From: Brachybacterium sp. P6-10-X1
GTDB lineage: Bacteria; Actinomycetota; Actinomycetes; Actinomycetales; Dermabacteraceae
Direction of reading: 5' to 3'
NCBI RefSeq assembly: GCF_001969445.1
Contig: NZ_CP017297.1
Coordinates: forward strand, 4,321,604 to 4,385,603
DNA: 64,000 bases
Both the position numbers and the translations under genes were made by a program. Position 1 is the stretch's first letter; every line of letters begins with the position of its first letter. A model generated the notes under the pieces. The model was not told the origin of the DNA and did no database searches. It worked only from the letters and a program-made list of their open reading frames with translations. Below, in pieces: positions 43,245 through 53,584 of the stretch.

Positions 43245-45109
43245 GCTACGACCCGAACTTCCCGCACACCGACGGCGACGCCGTCGACGAGCAGCGCACG
43301 GCTCCGGTCGATCCGCGCACGGCGGACGACGACGCGGCCGCGGCGGTGGACCTCGAGCAGATCCATCCCGCCGAGGGCGGTGCCGCCGGCGTCGTCCACG
43401 ACTGGGACCGGGACCGCCCGCTGCTCGAGATCAGCGACCTCGACATCACTTTCTCGACATCCGGCGGCGACGTGCCGGCGGTCCGCGGCGCGAACCTGAC
43501 CGTGTATCCCGGCCAGACCGTGGCGATCGTCGGCGAGTCAGGCTCCGGCAAGACCACCACCGCGATGGCGGTCGCCGGGCTGCTGGCCTCCAACGGCCGC
43601 GTCAGCTCCGGGAGCATCTCCTTCCAGGACGAGGACATCTCCCGAGCCTCCGGCAAGCGCATCCGCCAGCTGCGGGGCGACGAGATCGGCATGGTCCCCC
43701 AGGACCCGATGTCGAACCTGAACCCGCTGTGGAAGATCGGCTTCCAGGTCAAGGAAGGGCTGACCGCCAACAAGGTCGCCAAGGGCAAGGAGGCCGACCG
43801 TCGGGTCGTCGAGCTGCTCGAGGAAGCCGGCCTGCCGGACGCCCAGCGGCGGGCGAAGCAGTACCCGCACGAGTTCTCCGGCGGCATGCGCCAGCGCGCC
43901 CTGATCGCCATGGGCCTCGCGGCGCGCCCGTCCCTGCTGATCGCCGACGAGCCCACCAGCGCCCTGGACGTGACGGTCCAGCGCCAGATCCTGGACCACC
44001 TCGACGTGCTCACCGGCCAGCTCGGCGTCGCCGTCCTGCTGATCACCCACGACCTGGGCCTGGCCGCCGAGCGGGCCCAGCACGTGGTGGTCATGTACCG
44101 CGGACGCGTGGTGGAGTCCGGCCCGGCGCTGGAGATCCTCCAGAACCCCCAGCACCCGTACACCAAGCGCCTGATCAGCGCGGCGCCGTCGCTGGCGTCC
44201 CAGCGGCTGACCTCACGCTCCGAGCGCGCCGAGGTGCGCGAGCAGGCTCCGGAGCGGACGACGGGGGATGCCGCCGCGGAGCGCGGGAACGGCGAGGTCG
44301 ACGAGGACGCGGTGATCCAGGTCCAGGATCTCACCAAGGTGTTCGACATCCGGGGTTCCGTGCCCTGGCGGAGCACCCCGTTCACCGCCGTCGACTCGGT
44401 CTCCTTCGACCTGAAGCGCGGGACCACCACGGCGATCGTGGGGGAGTCGGGGTCCGGCAAGTCCACCGTCGCCCAGATGGTCCTCAAGCTCCTCCAACCC
44501 ACGTCCGGGCGGGTGCTGTTCGAGGGCAAGGACATCACGACCTATCAGGGCGCCGAGCTCAAGAATCTGCGACGTCGCCTGCAGCCGGTGTTCCAGAACC
44601 CCTACGGTTCGATCGACCCCACCTACTCGATCTTCCGCACGGTCGAGGAGCCCCTGCGGCTGCACGGCGTCACCAAGCATGCCGAGCGGGAGGCCCGGGT
44701 CCGCCAGCTGCTGGACCAGGTCTCGCTGCCCGCGGCGACCATGCAGCGCTACCCCAACGAGCTCTCCGGGGGACAGCGGCAGCGCATCGCGGTCGCCCGC
44801 GCGCTCGCCCTGCGGCCCGAGGTGCTGGTGCTCGACGAGGCCGTCTCGGCACTCGACGTCCTGGTCCAGGACCAGGTGCTCCAGCTGCTCAGCGACCTCC
44901 AGGCCGAGCTCGACCTGTCCTACATCTTCATCACCCATGATCTCGCCGTCGTGCGCCAGATCGCCGACGACGTGATGGTGATGGACCACGGGAAGGTCGT
45001 CGAGCACGCTCGCACGGAGCAGGTGTTCACCGACCCGCAGCAGGAGTACACCCGGCGCCTGCTGGAGGCGATCCCCGGCCGCGGCATCACCCTGGGCGCG
45101 GAGGGCTGA
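43241..45109 (+). CDS. Fused double ATPase of the oligopeptide ABC transporter (DppD-DppF type)
   Basis: 622 aa, two complete ABC ATPases in one chain. Domain 1: Walker A GESGSGKTTT (98-107), signature FSGGMRQR, Walker B LLIADEPTSALD. Domain 2: Walker A GESGSGKSTV (401-410), signature LSGGQRQR, Walker B VLVLDEAVSALD. The first 65 residues are an acidic extension. A Ser/Arg/Glu linker of about 40 residues joins the domains. In E. coli these are two proteins. The fusion fixes a 1:1 ratio. In domain 2 the usual DEPTSALD reads DEAVSALD, as in many DppF partners. It energises peptide import. No hairpin is seen just after its stop. Confidence 0.95.
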   Translation: MSYDPNFPHTDGDAVDEQRTAPVDPRTADDDAAAAVDLEQIHPAEGGAAGVVHDWDRDRPLLEISDLDITFSTSGGDVPAVRGANLTVYPGQTVAIVGESGSGKTTTAMAVAGLLASNGRVSSGSISFQDEDISRASGKRIRQLRGDEIGMVPQDPMSNLNPLWKIGFQVKEGLTANKVAKGKEADRRVVELLEEAGLPDAQRRAKQYPHEFSGGMRQRALIAMGLAARPSLLIADEPTSALDVTVQRQILDHLDVLTGQLGVAVLLITHDLGLAAERAQHVVVMYRGRVVESGPALEILQNPQHPYTKRLISAAPSLASQRLTSRSERAEVREQAPERTTGDAAAERGNGEVDEDAVIQVQDLTKVFDIRGSVPWRSTPFTAVDSVSFDLKRGTTTAIVGESGSGKSTVAQMVLKLLQPTSGRVLFEGKDITTYQGAELKNLRRRLQPVFQNPYGSIDPTYSIFRTVEEPLRLHGVTKHAEREARVRQLLDQVSLPAATMQRYPNELSGGQRQRIAVARALALRPEVLVLDEAVSALDVLVQDQVLQLLSDLQAELDLSYIFITHDLAVVRQIADDVMVMDHGKVVEHARTEQVFTDPQQEYTRRLLEAIPGRGITLGAEG

Positions 45110-45143
45110 CGGGCAAGGCGTCGAAGGTCTCACCGGCACTCCG

Positions 45144-45172
45144 CTGACCGAGGCCGCCCCGGCGGATAGACT
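45144..45172 (+). promoter_or_regulatory. typA promoter
   Basis: CTGACC (45144-45149) and TAGACT (45167-45172) with a 17-bp spacer. Transcription would start near 45179 and leave an 85-nt leader. Confidence 0.65.
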
Positions 45173-45190
45173 CACGGGGGCCCTGGAGCG

Positions 45191-45211
45191 GGCCGCACCC
45201 TGCGTGCGGCC
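45191..45211 (+). promoter_or_regulatory. Hairpin in the typA leader
   Basis: GGCCGCAC and GTGCGGCC form an 8-bp perfect stem around CCTGC, about 12 nt into the predicted mRNA and 52 nt before the ATG. Role unknown. It might influence stability or translation. Confidence 0.5.
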
Positions 45212-45263
45212 GGGCGCTGCTCGGTCCACGACCCGCCGCGCAACCTGAAACGAGCACCTGCGT

Positions 45264-47186
<1,923 letters not shown>

Positions 47187-47190
47187 CCCG

Positions 47191-47631
47191 GTGACGGACA
47201 CGCGCCACCGCGGGACCGTGGTGGAGACGGCCTCCCCGGGCGCCCGGATCACCCAGGGCGTCCTAGGGGTCGTCCTCACCGTGCTCTCGGTGCTGCTGAT
47301 GCTCACCACGCATCGGATGCAGCTGCCCCTCGGCGGGGTGGACCTGCCCGTGGGCCTGATCTTCGGCGGCGCGTTCCAGATCGTCACCTGCGTGTTCCTG
47401 TATGCGGCCACCGGATCCCGGCTGCCGCTGATCGTGGTCGGTTCCCTGTGGGGGCTGGTGGCCCTGCCGTTCCTCGGCCACGGCGCCGGCGGCGGCGTGC
47501 TGATGCCCGCCGAGATCGCCGGTCAGCTCCAGCTCGCCGGCTGGATCGTGCAGGGGCTCGGGATCGGCATCCCCTTCCTGGCCGCCCTGGTCGTCACCGT
47601 GGGCCGGGCCTGGCGACAGCGGCGGCGATGA
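47191..47631 (+). CDS. Four-helix membrane protein, possibly DUF6113
   Basis: 146 aa with four hydrophobic segments (about 21-41, 50-72, 78-96 and 116-138) and short loops. It resembles actinobacterial DUF6113-type proteins of unknown function, but I am not sure. The GTG start at 47191 follows the typA stop by 4 nt. An ATG at 47137 would overlap typA by 50 nt. It overlaps the CDP-alcohol transferase by 4 nt, so both are probably made together. Confidence 0.75.
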   Translation: MTDTRHRGTVVETASPGARITQGVLGVVLTVLSVLLMLTTHRMQLPLGGVDLPVGLIFGGAFQIVTCVFLYAATGSRLPLIVVGSLWGLVALPFLGHGAGGGVLMPAEIAGQLQLAGWIVQGLGIGIPFLAALVVTVGRAWRQRRR

Positions 47632-48224
47632 GCTCCCGGATGACGAGCTCCCGGGGCCGGCCCGACTGGGCGACGATCCCGAACCTGGTCACCCTCGCCC
47701 GCTTCGCCCTGCTCGCCCCGGTGTGCGTGCTGCTGTGGGACGGCGCGGGCACTCTCGCCGTCGTCCTGCTGCTGGTGTGGGCGAGCACGGACTGGATCGA
47801 CGGGCTGCTCGCCCGCGCCCTGGGCCAGACCAGCCGGACCGGAGCGATCATCGACCCGATCGCCGACCGCCTGGGTCTGGCGGCGATCGCGGCGACCCTC
47901 GTCCTGGTCGACCTGCTGCCCTGGGCGGCGCTGGTGATCATCCTCGTCGTCGATCTCGCCACCACGGTGCTGGCCACCGGGGCCGCGCTCGGCGGTCGCA
48001 TCGAGGTCTCGATCCTCGGCAAGGTCCGCACCGCGGTCCTGGTGACCTCGGTCTTCCTGCTGGTCGCCGCGGCGGCCTGGGCTCCGGGGCTGGTCGGTGC
48101 CGTACAGGTGCTGGTGTGGACCGCGGTGGGTCTGCACGTGCTCTCGGGCGGGGACTACATCCTCAGGGCGTCGCGCGCTCCGCGGGTCGCGTCGGCGGGG
48201 GAGGGACCTCCTTCGCCGCGATGA
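47628..48224 (+). CDS. CDP-alcohol phosphatidyltransferase family protein
   Basis: 198 aa, multi-pass membrane enzyme. The full active-site motif is present: Asp55-x2-Asp58-Gly59-x2-Ala62-Arg63-x8-Gly72-x3-Asp76-x3-Asp80. These enzymes move a phosphatidyl or similar group from a CDP-linked lipid to an alcohol (glycerol phosphate, inositol phosphate or cardiolipin synthesis). The acceptor is not clear. PgsA-like phosphatidylglycerophosphate synthase is one option. The ATG overlaps the previous stop (ATGA). Its last 62 nt are antisense to the SH3-like gene. Confidence 0.9.
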   Translation: MSSRMTSSRGRPDWATIPNLVTLARFALLAPVCVLLWDGAGTLAVVLLLVWASTDWIDGLLARALGQTSRTGAIIDPIADRLGLAAIAATLVLVDLLPWAALVIILVVDLATTVLATGAALGGRIEVSILGKVRTAVLVTSVFLLVAAAAWAPGLVGAVQVLVWTAVGLHVLSGGDYILRASRAPRVASAGEGPPSPR

Positions 48225-48435
48225 CCAGTCTCCGCGGCACGCGCACCTGACCACGGCGGGTCATCACCCGCACCTCGGTCTCATCGGCCGTCTGGATCGT
48301 CCCCAGCGCATCGGTCATCGACTCCCCGTGCGGGGAGGCCTCGCGATCGATCGCGTAGCGCAGGACCACGCGGGTCCCGGCGCGGAGGAAGGGTGCCCAG
48401 CCGGCGCGCCGGCGGTGCTCATCGCGGATCGTCAT
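48163..48435 (-). CDS. Stand-alone SH3-like domain protein (Rv0428c N-terminal-domain type)
   Basis: 90 aa. A basic start (MTIRDEHRRRAGW) is followed by a beta-rich stretch AGTRVVLRYAID, GTIQTADETEVRVMTRRGQVRVPRRLVIAAKEVPPPP. This is the pattern of the small SH3-like domain that precedes a GNAT acetyltransferase domain in Rv0428c-type proteins, which also sit next to fdxA. Here the protein ends after the domain, with no acetyltransferase. It has a leaderless-type -10 and no ribosome site. Its 3' end overlaps the convergent phosphatidyltransferase gene by 62 nt. Function unknown. Confidence 0.75.
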   Translation of the reverse strand: MTIRDEHRRRAGWAPFLRAGTRVVLRYAIDREASPHGESMTDALGTIQTADETEVRVMTRRGQVRVPRRLVIAAKEVPPPPTRPAERATP

Positions 48436-48441
48436 CCCTCG

Positions 48442-48447
48442 AGGCTA
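48442..48447 (-). promoter_or_regulatory. Leaderless-type -10 of the SH3-like gene
   Basis: TAGCCT on the minus strand ends 6 nt before the ATG at 48435. Confidence 0.55.
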
Positions 48448-48579
48448 TCGGGCAGCGGCTGGTGCCCGCGCCCGATGTTCCTCGCATCACGTCCGCTGCG
48501 CGGGCCGGCGCAGGGCAGGTCCCCTCCGGCGCGGGGATGAGAGGATGGGGACGTCTCCCGGACGGAAGGATGCTGCATC

Positions 48580-48909
48580 ATGACGTACGTCATCGCCCTG
48601 CCCTGCGTCGACGTGAAGGATCGCGCCTGCGTCGATGAGTGCCCCGTGGACTGCATCTACGAGGGGAACCGGATGCTGTACATCCAGCCCGACGAGTGCG
48701 TGGACTGCGGGGCCTGCGAGCCGGTCTGCCCCGTCGAGGCGATCTTCTACGAGGACGACACCCCGGACCAGTGGGCCGAGTACTACAAGGCCAACGTCGA
48801 GTTCTTCGATGACCTGGGGGCGCCCGGCGGCGCCGCCAAGATGGGCGTGATCGACAAGGACCACCCGATCATCGAGGCCCTGCCGATCCAGCCCAACCCC
48901 CTGGCCTGA
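48580..48909 (+). CDS. fdxA: Seven-iron ferredoxin
   Basis: 109 aa. Cysteines match the Azotobacter FdI spacing with an offset of one: Cys9, Cys17 and Cys50 for the 3Fe-4S cluster, Cys21, Cys40, Cys43 and Cys46 for the 4Fe-4S cluster, plus Cys25. The long C-terminal tail (about 60-109, including TPDQWAEYYKANVEFF) is typical of this type. It is a low-potential electron carrier, often partnering cytochromes P450 or oxidoreductases. dapC follows 3 nt later, which is the standard actinobacterial pair. Confidence 0.97.
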   Translation: MTYVIALPCVDVKDRACVDECPVDCIYEGNRMLYIQPDECVDCGACEPVCPVEAIFYEDDTPDQWAEYYKANVEFFDDLGAPGGAAKMGVIDKDHPIIEALPIQPNPLA

Positions 48910-48912
48910 GCC

Positions 48913-50079
48913 GTGGCCGCCACCCTGCCCACCACCGCCCGCCGCGGACTCGCCGCCCGCCTGCCCGCCTTCCCCTGGGACGCCCTGACCGGAGCGAAGC
49001 AGCGCGCCGCCGCGCACGGGGACGGCCTCGTCGACCTCTCCGTCGGCACCCCCGTCGACCCGACACCCGCCTCCGTGCAGACCGCGCTCGCCGCCGCCGC
49101 GGACCGCCCGGGGTACCCGACCACGGTCGGCACCCCTGCGCTGCGCGAGGCCCTGGTGGACTTCGCCGGTCGCCACCGCGCCGCCCCTGACACGCTCGAC
49201 GTCGACGGCGTGCTGCCCACCGTCGGCTCCAAGGAGCTGGTCGCCCACCTGCCCTTCCAGCTCGGCATCGGCCCCGGCGAGATCGTCGCCTTCCCCGCGA
49301 TCGCCTACCCGACCTACGACATGGGCGCCCGCTTCGTCGGCGCCGAGGCACTGCCGCTGGACCTGGCCGAGCTCGCCTCCGAGGGCGACGCCGCGCTGCC
49401 CGATCCGTCGGCCGCCTCGCGGATCCGCCTGCTGTGGCTGAACTCCCCGTCGAACCCCACCGGTGACGTGCTCGACGCCGAGCAGATGGCCGCGATCGTC
49501 GACTGGGCCCGCGCCCGGGAGATCATCGTCGCGTCCGACGAGTGCTACGCCCTGCTGCCGTGGACCGTCGACGAGGTCCCCTCCGTGCTGGACCCGCGTG
49601 TGAACGCCGGCTCCCTGGAGGGCGTGCTGTGCGCGTACTCGCTGTCCAAGCAGTCCAACCTCGCCGGCTACCGGGCGGCCTTCGTCGCCGGGGATCCCGC
49701 GTTGGTGGGAGAGCTGCTCGCGGTGCGCAAGCAGGCCGGGATGATGCTCCCCGGCCCCGTCCAGGAGGCGATGACCGTCGCCCTCGGGGACGACGCCGCG
49801 GCCACCGGCCAGCGAGCGATCTACCGAGGGCGCCGCGAGGTCCTCGAGCCCGCCCTGCGCGCGGCAGGGGGCACGATCCACGGCTCCCAGGCCGGCCTGT
49901 ACCTCTGGACGACCTTCGGCGAGGACGCGATGGCCACGGTCGATCGCCTCGCCGACCTCGGGATCCTGGTCGCCCCGGGGATGTTCTATGGTGAGGGGGG
50001 CGGGAACTTCGTCCGCGTCGCCCTCACCGCGACCGACGAGCGGATCACTGCCGCCGCCCGGCGCCTCGCGCGCCCCTGA
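48913..50079 (+). CDS. dapC: N-succinyldiaminopimelate aminotransferase DapC
   Basis: 388-aa class I/II PLP aminotransferase. Gly-rich SVGTPVDPTP near the start, NSPSNPTGDVLD with the PLP-binding Asn, SDECYALL with the ring-pairing Asp, and the PLP lysine Lys246 in YSLSKQSNLAGYR. It makes N-succinyl-LL-diaminopimelate from the keto acid. Assignment to DapC rather than another aminotransferase rests on the fdxA-dapC order and on dapD and dapE in the window. The GTG start follows the fdxA stop by 3 nt. Confidence 0.92.
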   Translation: MAATLPTTARRGLAARLPAFPWDALTGAKQRAAAHGDGLVDLSVGTPVDPTPASVQTALAAAADRPGYPTTVGTPALREALVDFAGRHRAAPDTLDVDGVLPTVGSKELVAHLPFQLGIGPGEIVAFPAIAYPTYDMGARFVGAEALPLDLAELASEGDAALPDPSAASRIRLLWLNSPSNPTGDVLDAEQMAAIVDWARAREIIVASDECYALLPWTVDEVPSVLDPRVNAGSLEGVLCAYSLSKQSNLAGYRAAFVAGDPALVGELLAVRKQAGMMLPGPVQEAMTVALGDDAAATGQRAIYRGRREVLEPALRAAGGTIHGSQAGLYLWTTFGEDAMATVDRLADLGILVAPGMFYGEGGGNFVRVALTATDERITAAARRLARP

Positions 50080-50131
50080 GACCCGCGCCCTGCGCGCGCC
50101 CACCGATCCGACACTGCACAACGGAGAGCCC

Positions 50132-51529
50132 ATGGATCACGCGACGTCGACTGCACAGCTCACGGTCCGGGAGAAGTCCCTCGACCTCCCGATCATCCCC
50201 GCCGTCGAGGGCAACTCCGGCATCACGATCGGGCCGCTGCGCACGGAGACCGGGGACGTCACCTACGACCCCGGTTTCATGAACACCGCGAACGCCAAGT
50301 CCGCGATCACCTACATCGACGGCGAAGCGGGCATCCTGCGCTACCGCGGGTACCCCATCGAGCAGCTGGCCGAGAAGTCCTCCTTCCTCGAGGTCAGCTA
50401 CCTGCTGATCAACGGCGAGCTGCCCACCAAGGGCCAGCTGGAGAACTTCGAGGCCCAGGTGGAGCGGCGCACCCTGCTCGACGAGCGCTTCAAGCGGATG
50501 TTCGACGGCTACCCGCGCGACGCCCATCCGATGGCGGTGCTGCAGGCCGGGGTCTCGGGCCTGTCGACCTTCTACCAGGACTCCCTGGACCCCTTCGACA
50601 TGGAGCAGACCCGGCTGTCGACCGTGCGGCTGCTGGCGAAGGTGCCGACGATGGCCGCCTACGCCCACCGCATCGCTCAGGGCCACGCCCTGCTGTACCC
50701 GGACAACCGGCTCTCGCTGATCGAGAACTTCCTGCGCCTGACCTTCGGCTTCCCCGTCGAGGAATACGTGGCCGACCCGGTCGTCGTCCGTGCCATGGAG
50801 CAGCTGCTGATCCTCCACGCCGATCACGAGCAGAACTGCTCCACCTCCGCGGTGCGCCTGGTCGGCTCCGCCCAGGCGAATCTGTTCACCTCGATCTCCG
50901 CCGGCATCGGCGCCCTCTCGGGTCCCGCCCACGGCGGCGCCAACGCGGCCGTGATGGAGATGCTCGACGAGATCAGGACCCGGGACCTGGACCCGAAGGC
51001 CTTCATGGAGAAGGTGAAGAACAAGGAGGACGGCATCCGCCTGATGGGCTTCGGGCACCGGGTCTACAAGAACTACGACCCCCGCGCGAAGTTCGTCAAG
51101 AAGATCGCCGACGACGTCCTCGAGCGCCTCGGGGTGCACGACGAGCAGCTGGAGCTGGCCATGGAGCTCGAGGAGATCGCGCTGCAGGACGACTACTTCG
51201 TCGAGCGCAAGCTCTACCCGAACGTCGACTTCTACACCGGCCTGATCTACAAGGCCATCGGGTTCCCCACCCACATGTTCACCGTGCTGTTCGCCATCGG
51301 TCGCCTGCCGGGCTGGATCGCCCAGTGGCAGGAGATGGTCCACGACCCGGAGACGAAGATCGGCCGCCCGCGGCAGATCTACACCGGGCACGCCGAGCGC
51401 GAGTACGTGCCGATGGAGACCCGCACCGGCACCACCGAGCTGCGCCTCGAGCAGCTCGCGACGGAGCTGGACGAGGAGCGCCGTGCGCACCAGGAGCAGC
51501 TCGCCAAGGAGCACCGACTGGACCACTGA
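50132..51529 (+). CDS. gltA: Citrate synthase
   Basis: 465 aa. The catalytic triad is present: His232 in HADHEQNCSTS, His309 in GFGHRVYKNYDPR and Asp366 in NVDFYTGLIYKAIG. The N-terminal beta-rich domain typical of hexameric type II (Gram-negative-like) citrate synthases is recognisable from GPLRTETGDVTYDPGFMNTA, so NADH inhibition is possible. It condenses acetyl-CoA and oxaloacetate. The ATG at 50132 has ACGGAGAG upstream and was chosen over a distant ATG at 49988 inside dapC. A hairpin follows the stop. Confidence 0.97.
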   Translation: MDHATSTAQLTVREKSLDLPIIPAVEGNSGITIGPLRTETGDVTYDPGFMNTANAKSAITYIDGEAGILRYRGYPIEQLAEKSSFLEVSYLLINGELPTKGQLENFEAQVERRTLLDERFKRMFDGYPRDAHPMAVLQAGVSGLSTFYQDSLDPFDMEQTRLSTVRLLAKVPTMAAYAHRIAQGHALLYPDNRLSLIENFLRLTFGFPVEEYVADPVVVRAMEQLLILHADHEQNCSTSAVRLVGSAQANLFTSISAGIGALSGPAHGGANAAVMEMLDEIRTRDLDPKAFMEKVKNKEDGIRLMGFGHRVYKNYDPRAKFVKKIADDVLERLGVHDEQLELAMELEEIALQDDYFVERKLYPNVDFYTGLIYKAIGFPTHMFTVLFAIGRLPGWIAQWQEMVHDPETKIGRPRQIYTGHAEREYVPMETRTGTTELRLEQLATELDEERRAHQEQLAKEHRLDH

Positions 51530-51536
51530 GCAGATG

Positions 51537-51562
51537 CCCCGGGCGTCATCGGGCTCCCGGGG
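51537..51562. terminator. Hairpin between convergent gltA and the lysozyme-like gene
   Basis: CCCCGGG (51537-51543) and CCCGGGG (51556-51562) form a 7-bp stem with a 12-nt loop in the 35-bp gap between two stops. Probably serves both strands. Confidence 0.6.
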
Positions 51563-51564
51563 AT

Positions 51565-52500
51565 CTATTGCCCGCTGACCAGCACGACGACGTTCTCGGG
51601 GTCGCCGCCGTCGAGGGAGGACCAGACGGCGGCGTCCTTGCCCCGCAGCGAGCGGTCCCAGACCCGACCCTGGTAGGACACCTGGACCACGCCGTCGTCC
51701 GCCGCTCGCGCGACCGCCCAGTTCGCGAGCGCCCACCCGAGACGCGTGTCGCCCTGGGGGTCGATGACCAGCGCGGTCGCGCCCGCGTCGACCGGCAGCT
51801 GCGGCGCCGCCTGGGAGGCTGCGGTCAGCGAGGAGCTGATGTCTCCCGCCTCCGTCAGCCGCGGGAACTGGCGGGTCAGCTCGGAGCGGAGCTGCCCGGG
51901 CGAGACGGTCGCGCCGACGGGGCCGAGCGTGCACACCAGGTTCGCCCCGCTCTGCCCGGTCAGCGCCGAGGCGTACAGCCGTCCCTCGGTCTCGTGGTCC
52001 CGGTACGCCTCCGGATGACCGCTGCGCTGGACCCGCTGAGCGACGTCGTTGATGTCCGCAGCGGGGTACCCCTCGATCTTCTCCAGCTCGTCGTAGAAGG
52101 CGTTGGTGGAGTAGATCGGATCCATGATCTGCTCCTCGCTGCCCCAGCCCTGGGATGGACGCTGCTGGAACAGCCCCAGCGAGTCGCGGTCGCCGTGGTC
52201 GAGGTTGCGCAGCTGCGACTCCTGGTACGCGGTGGTCAGCGCGATCGAGGCTGCGCGCGGCGGCAGGCCCCGGTCCATGGCGACAGCGCTGATCAGCGCG
52301 GCGTTCGCGGCGCGGTCGGTGGAATAGCGGTGGCTCGTGCCCAATCCGCTGGCGGTGCAGGTGCCCGCATGGGCGGGGGACCCGTACCGCTGCAGGGCGA
52401 GATAGGAACCGCCCGCTATCCCGGCGAAGATCAGCACCATGACCAGGGGGATCACGAGGTGACGAGCAGTCGAACCCGGCCGGCCCCTGGTGCGCGCCAT
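51565..52500 (-). CDS. Membrane-anchored protein with a lysozyme-like (transglycosylase) domain
   Basis: 311 aa. A short cytoplasmic start, a membrane anchor (about 15-37) and an extracytoplasmic region whose first part (about 60-130) resembles lytic transglycosylases: ALTTAYQESQLRNLDHGDRDSLGLFQQRP, with Glu94 as candidate catalytic acid. A Cys-containing middle (Cys48, and one in LVCTLGPVGA) may form a disulfide, and the rest is Ala/Ser-rich. Relatives in actinobacteria carry misleading names such as heavy metal transporter. I would expect peptidoglycan cleavage or binding. It follows dapD by 19 nt on the same strand and probably shares its mRNA. Confidence 0.75.
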   Translation of the reverse strand: MARTRGRPGSTARHLVIPLVMVLIFAGIAGGSYLALQRYGSPAHAGTCTASGLGTSHRYSTDRAANAALISAVAMDRGLPPRAASIALTTAYQESQLRNLDHGDRDSLGLFQQRPSQGWGSEEQIMDPIYSTNAFYDELEKIEGYPAADINDVAQRVQRSGHPEAYRDHETEGRLYASALTGQSGANLVCTLGPVGATVSPGQLRSELTRQFPRLTEAGDISSSLTAASQAAPQLPVDAGATALVIDPQGDTRLGWALANWAVARAADDGVVQVSYQGRVWDRSLRGKDAAVWSSLDGGDPENVVVLVSGQ

Positions 52501-52519
52501 CTCGTGTCCGTGCTGTCGA

Positions 52520-53494
52520 TCAGTTCGCGTGCAGCGCGGCGTTCAGGGCGACGGTCTGACCTTCGCGGGCCACCGCCTGGACCGCACCGGTCAGCGAGTT
52601 GCGACGGAACAGCAGATTGTTCACGCCGGAGAGGTCCCGGGCCTTGACCACGTGCGCCTGCGCACCTGCCTCGCCCACGAGCTCCACCTTCGTGCCGGCC
52701 GTGACATAGAGCCCGGCCTCGACCACGCAGTCGTCGCCGAGGGCGATGCCGACCCCGGCCTCGGCCCCGACCAGGGAGCGTCGGCCGATGCTCACGCGCT
52801 CGGTGCCGCCGCCGGAGAGGGTACCCATGGTCGAGGCGCCGCCGCCCACGTCGGACCCGTCGCCCACGACGACGCCCTGGGAGATGCGTCCTTCGATCAT
52901 CGAGGAGCCCAGGGTGCCGGCGTTGAAGTTCACGAAGCCCTCGTGCATGACGGTGCTGCCCTCGGCCAGGTGCGCGCCCAGGCGCACGCGGTCGGCGTCG
53001 CCGATGCGCACGCCGGTGGGCATCACGTAGTCCACCATCCGCGGGAACTTGTCGACGCTGAGCACGGTGGGCCGGCGACCCGCCGCGATCAGGCGCAGCC
53101 GGGTCTCCTCGAAGCCGGGCACGGCGCAGGGGCCCTCGGAGGTCCACACCACATTGGTGAGCGTGCCGAACAGACCCTCGAGGTTCTGTGCATTGGGCTG
53201 GACCAGCCGGTGGGAGAGCAGGTGCAGGCGCAGGTAGGCGTCGGCGGCATCGGCCGGGGCGGCGGCCAGCTCGATCTCGCGCACCACGACCTCCTGCGTG
53301 GTGCCGCGCACGTCGTCGGCCCGAGCGGCGGCGGTCAGCTGCGCGTGCAGCGGATGGCTCAGAGCTGCGGAATCAGCCTCGCCGAGCTGTGGTGAGGGAT
53401 ACCATGCATCCAGGACGGAGCCGTCGGCGCCAAGGGTGGTGAGCGCGATGCCCCAGGCCCGAACGGCGGGGGAGTCAGGTGTCGTCGTGGTCAT
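52520..53494 (-). CDS. dapD: Tetrahydrodipicolinate N-succinyltransferase DapD
   Basis: 324 aa. An N-terminal domain specific to actinobacterial DapD, then a left-handed beta-helix of hexapeptide repeats (about 165-260, for example [39 protein letters not shown]), closing with [18 protein letters not shown]. It succinylates tetrahydrodipicolinate, the step before DapC. The ATG at 53494 has no ribosome site. TAGACT ends 6 nt upstream with a -35-like GTGACC, so this is a leaderless candidate with both promoter elements. Confidence 0.96.
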   Translation of the reverse strand: MTTTTPDSPAVRAWGIALTTLGADGSVLDAWYPSPQLGEADSAALSHPLHAQLTAAARADDVRGTTQEVVVREIELAAAPADAADAYLRLHLLSHRLVQPNAQNLEGLFGTLTNVVWTSEGPCAVPGFEETRLRLIAAGRRPTVLSVDKFPRMVDYVMPTGVRIGDADRVRLGAHLAEGSTVMHEGFVNFNAGTLGSSMIEGRISQGVVVGDGSDVGGGASTMGTLSGGGTERVSIGRRSLVGAEAGVGIALGDDCVVEAGLYVTAGTKVELVGEAGAQAHVVKARDLSGVNNLLFRRNSLTGAVQAVAREGQTVALNAALHAN

Positions 53495-53500
53495 GCGCCG

Positions 53501-53530
53501 AGTCTACGAAGTGCGGTGGCTCCAGGTCAC
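53501..53530 (-). promoter_or_regulatory. dapD promoter (leaderless type)
   Basis: On the minus strand GTGACC (53530-53525) and TAGACT (53506-53501) are 18 bp apart, and TAGACT ends 6 nt before the ATG. This is the best supported leaderless promoter in the window. Confidence 0.7.
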
Positions 53531-53584
53531 GCTGGGCGCACCGGTGGGGGCGAACGGCACATCGGCGCCCGGGATCGGGCGCGG

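Noticed and set aside
50080..50131. Riboswitch or other structured leader before gltA
   Set aside because: The gap is only 52 nt and holds a ribosome site but no room for a known riboswitch.
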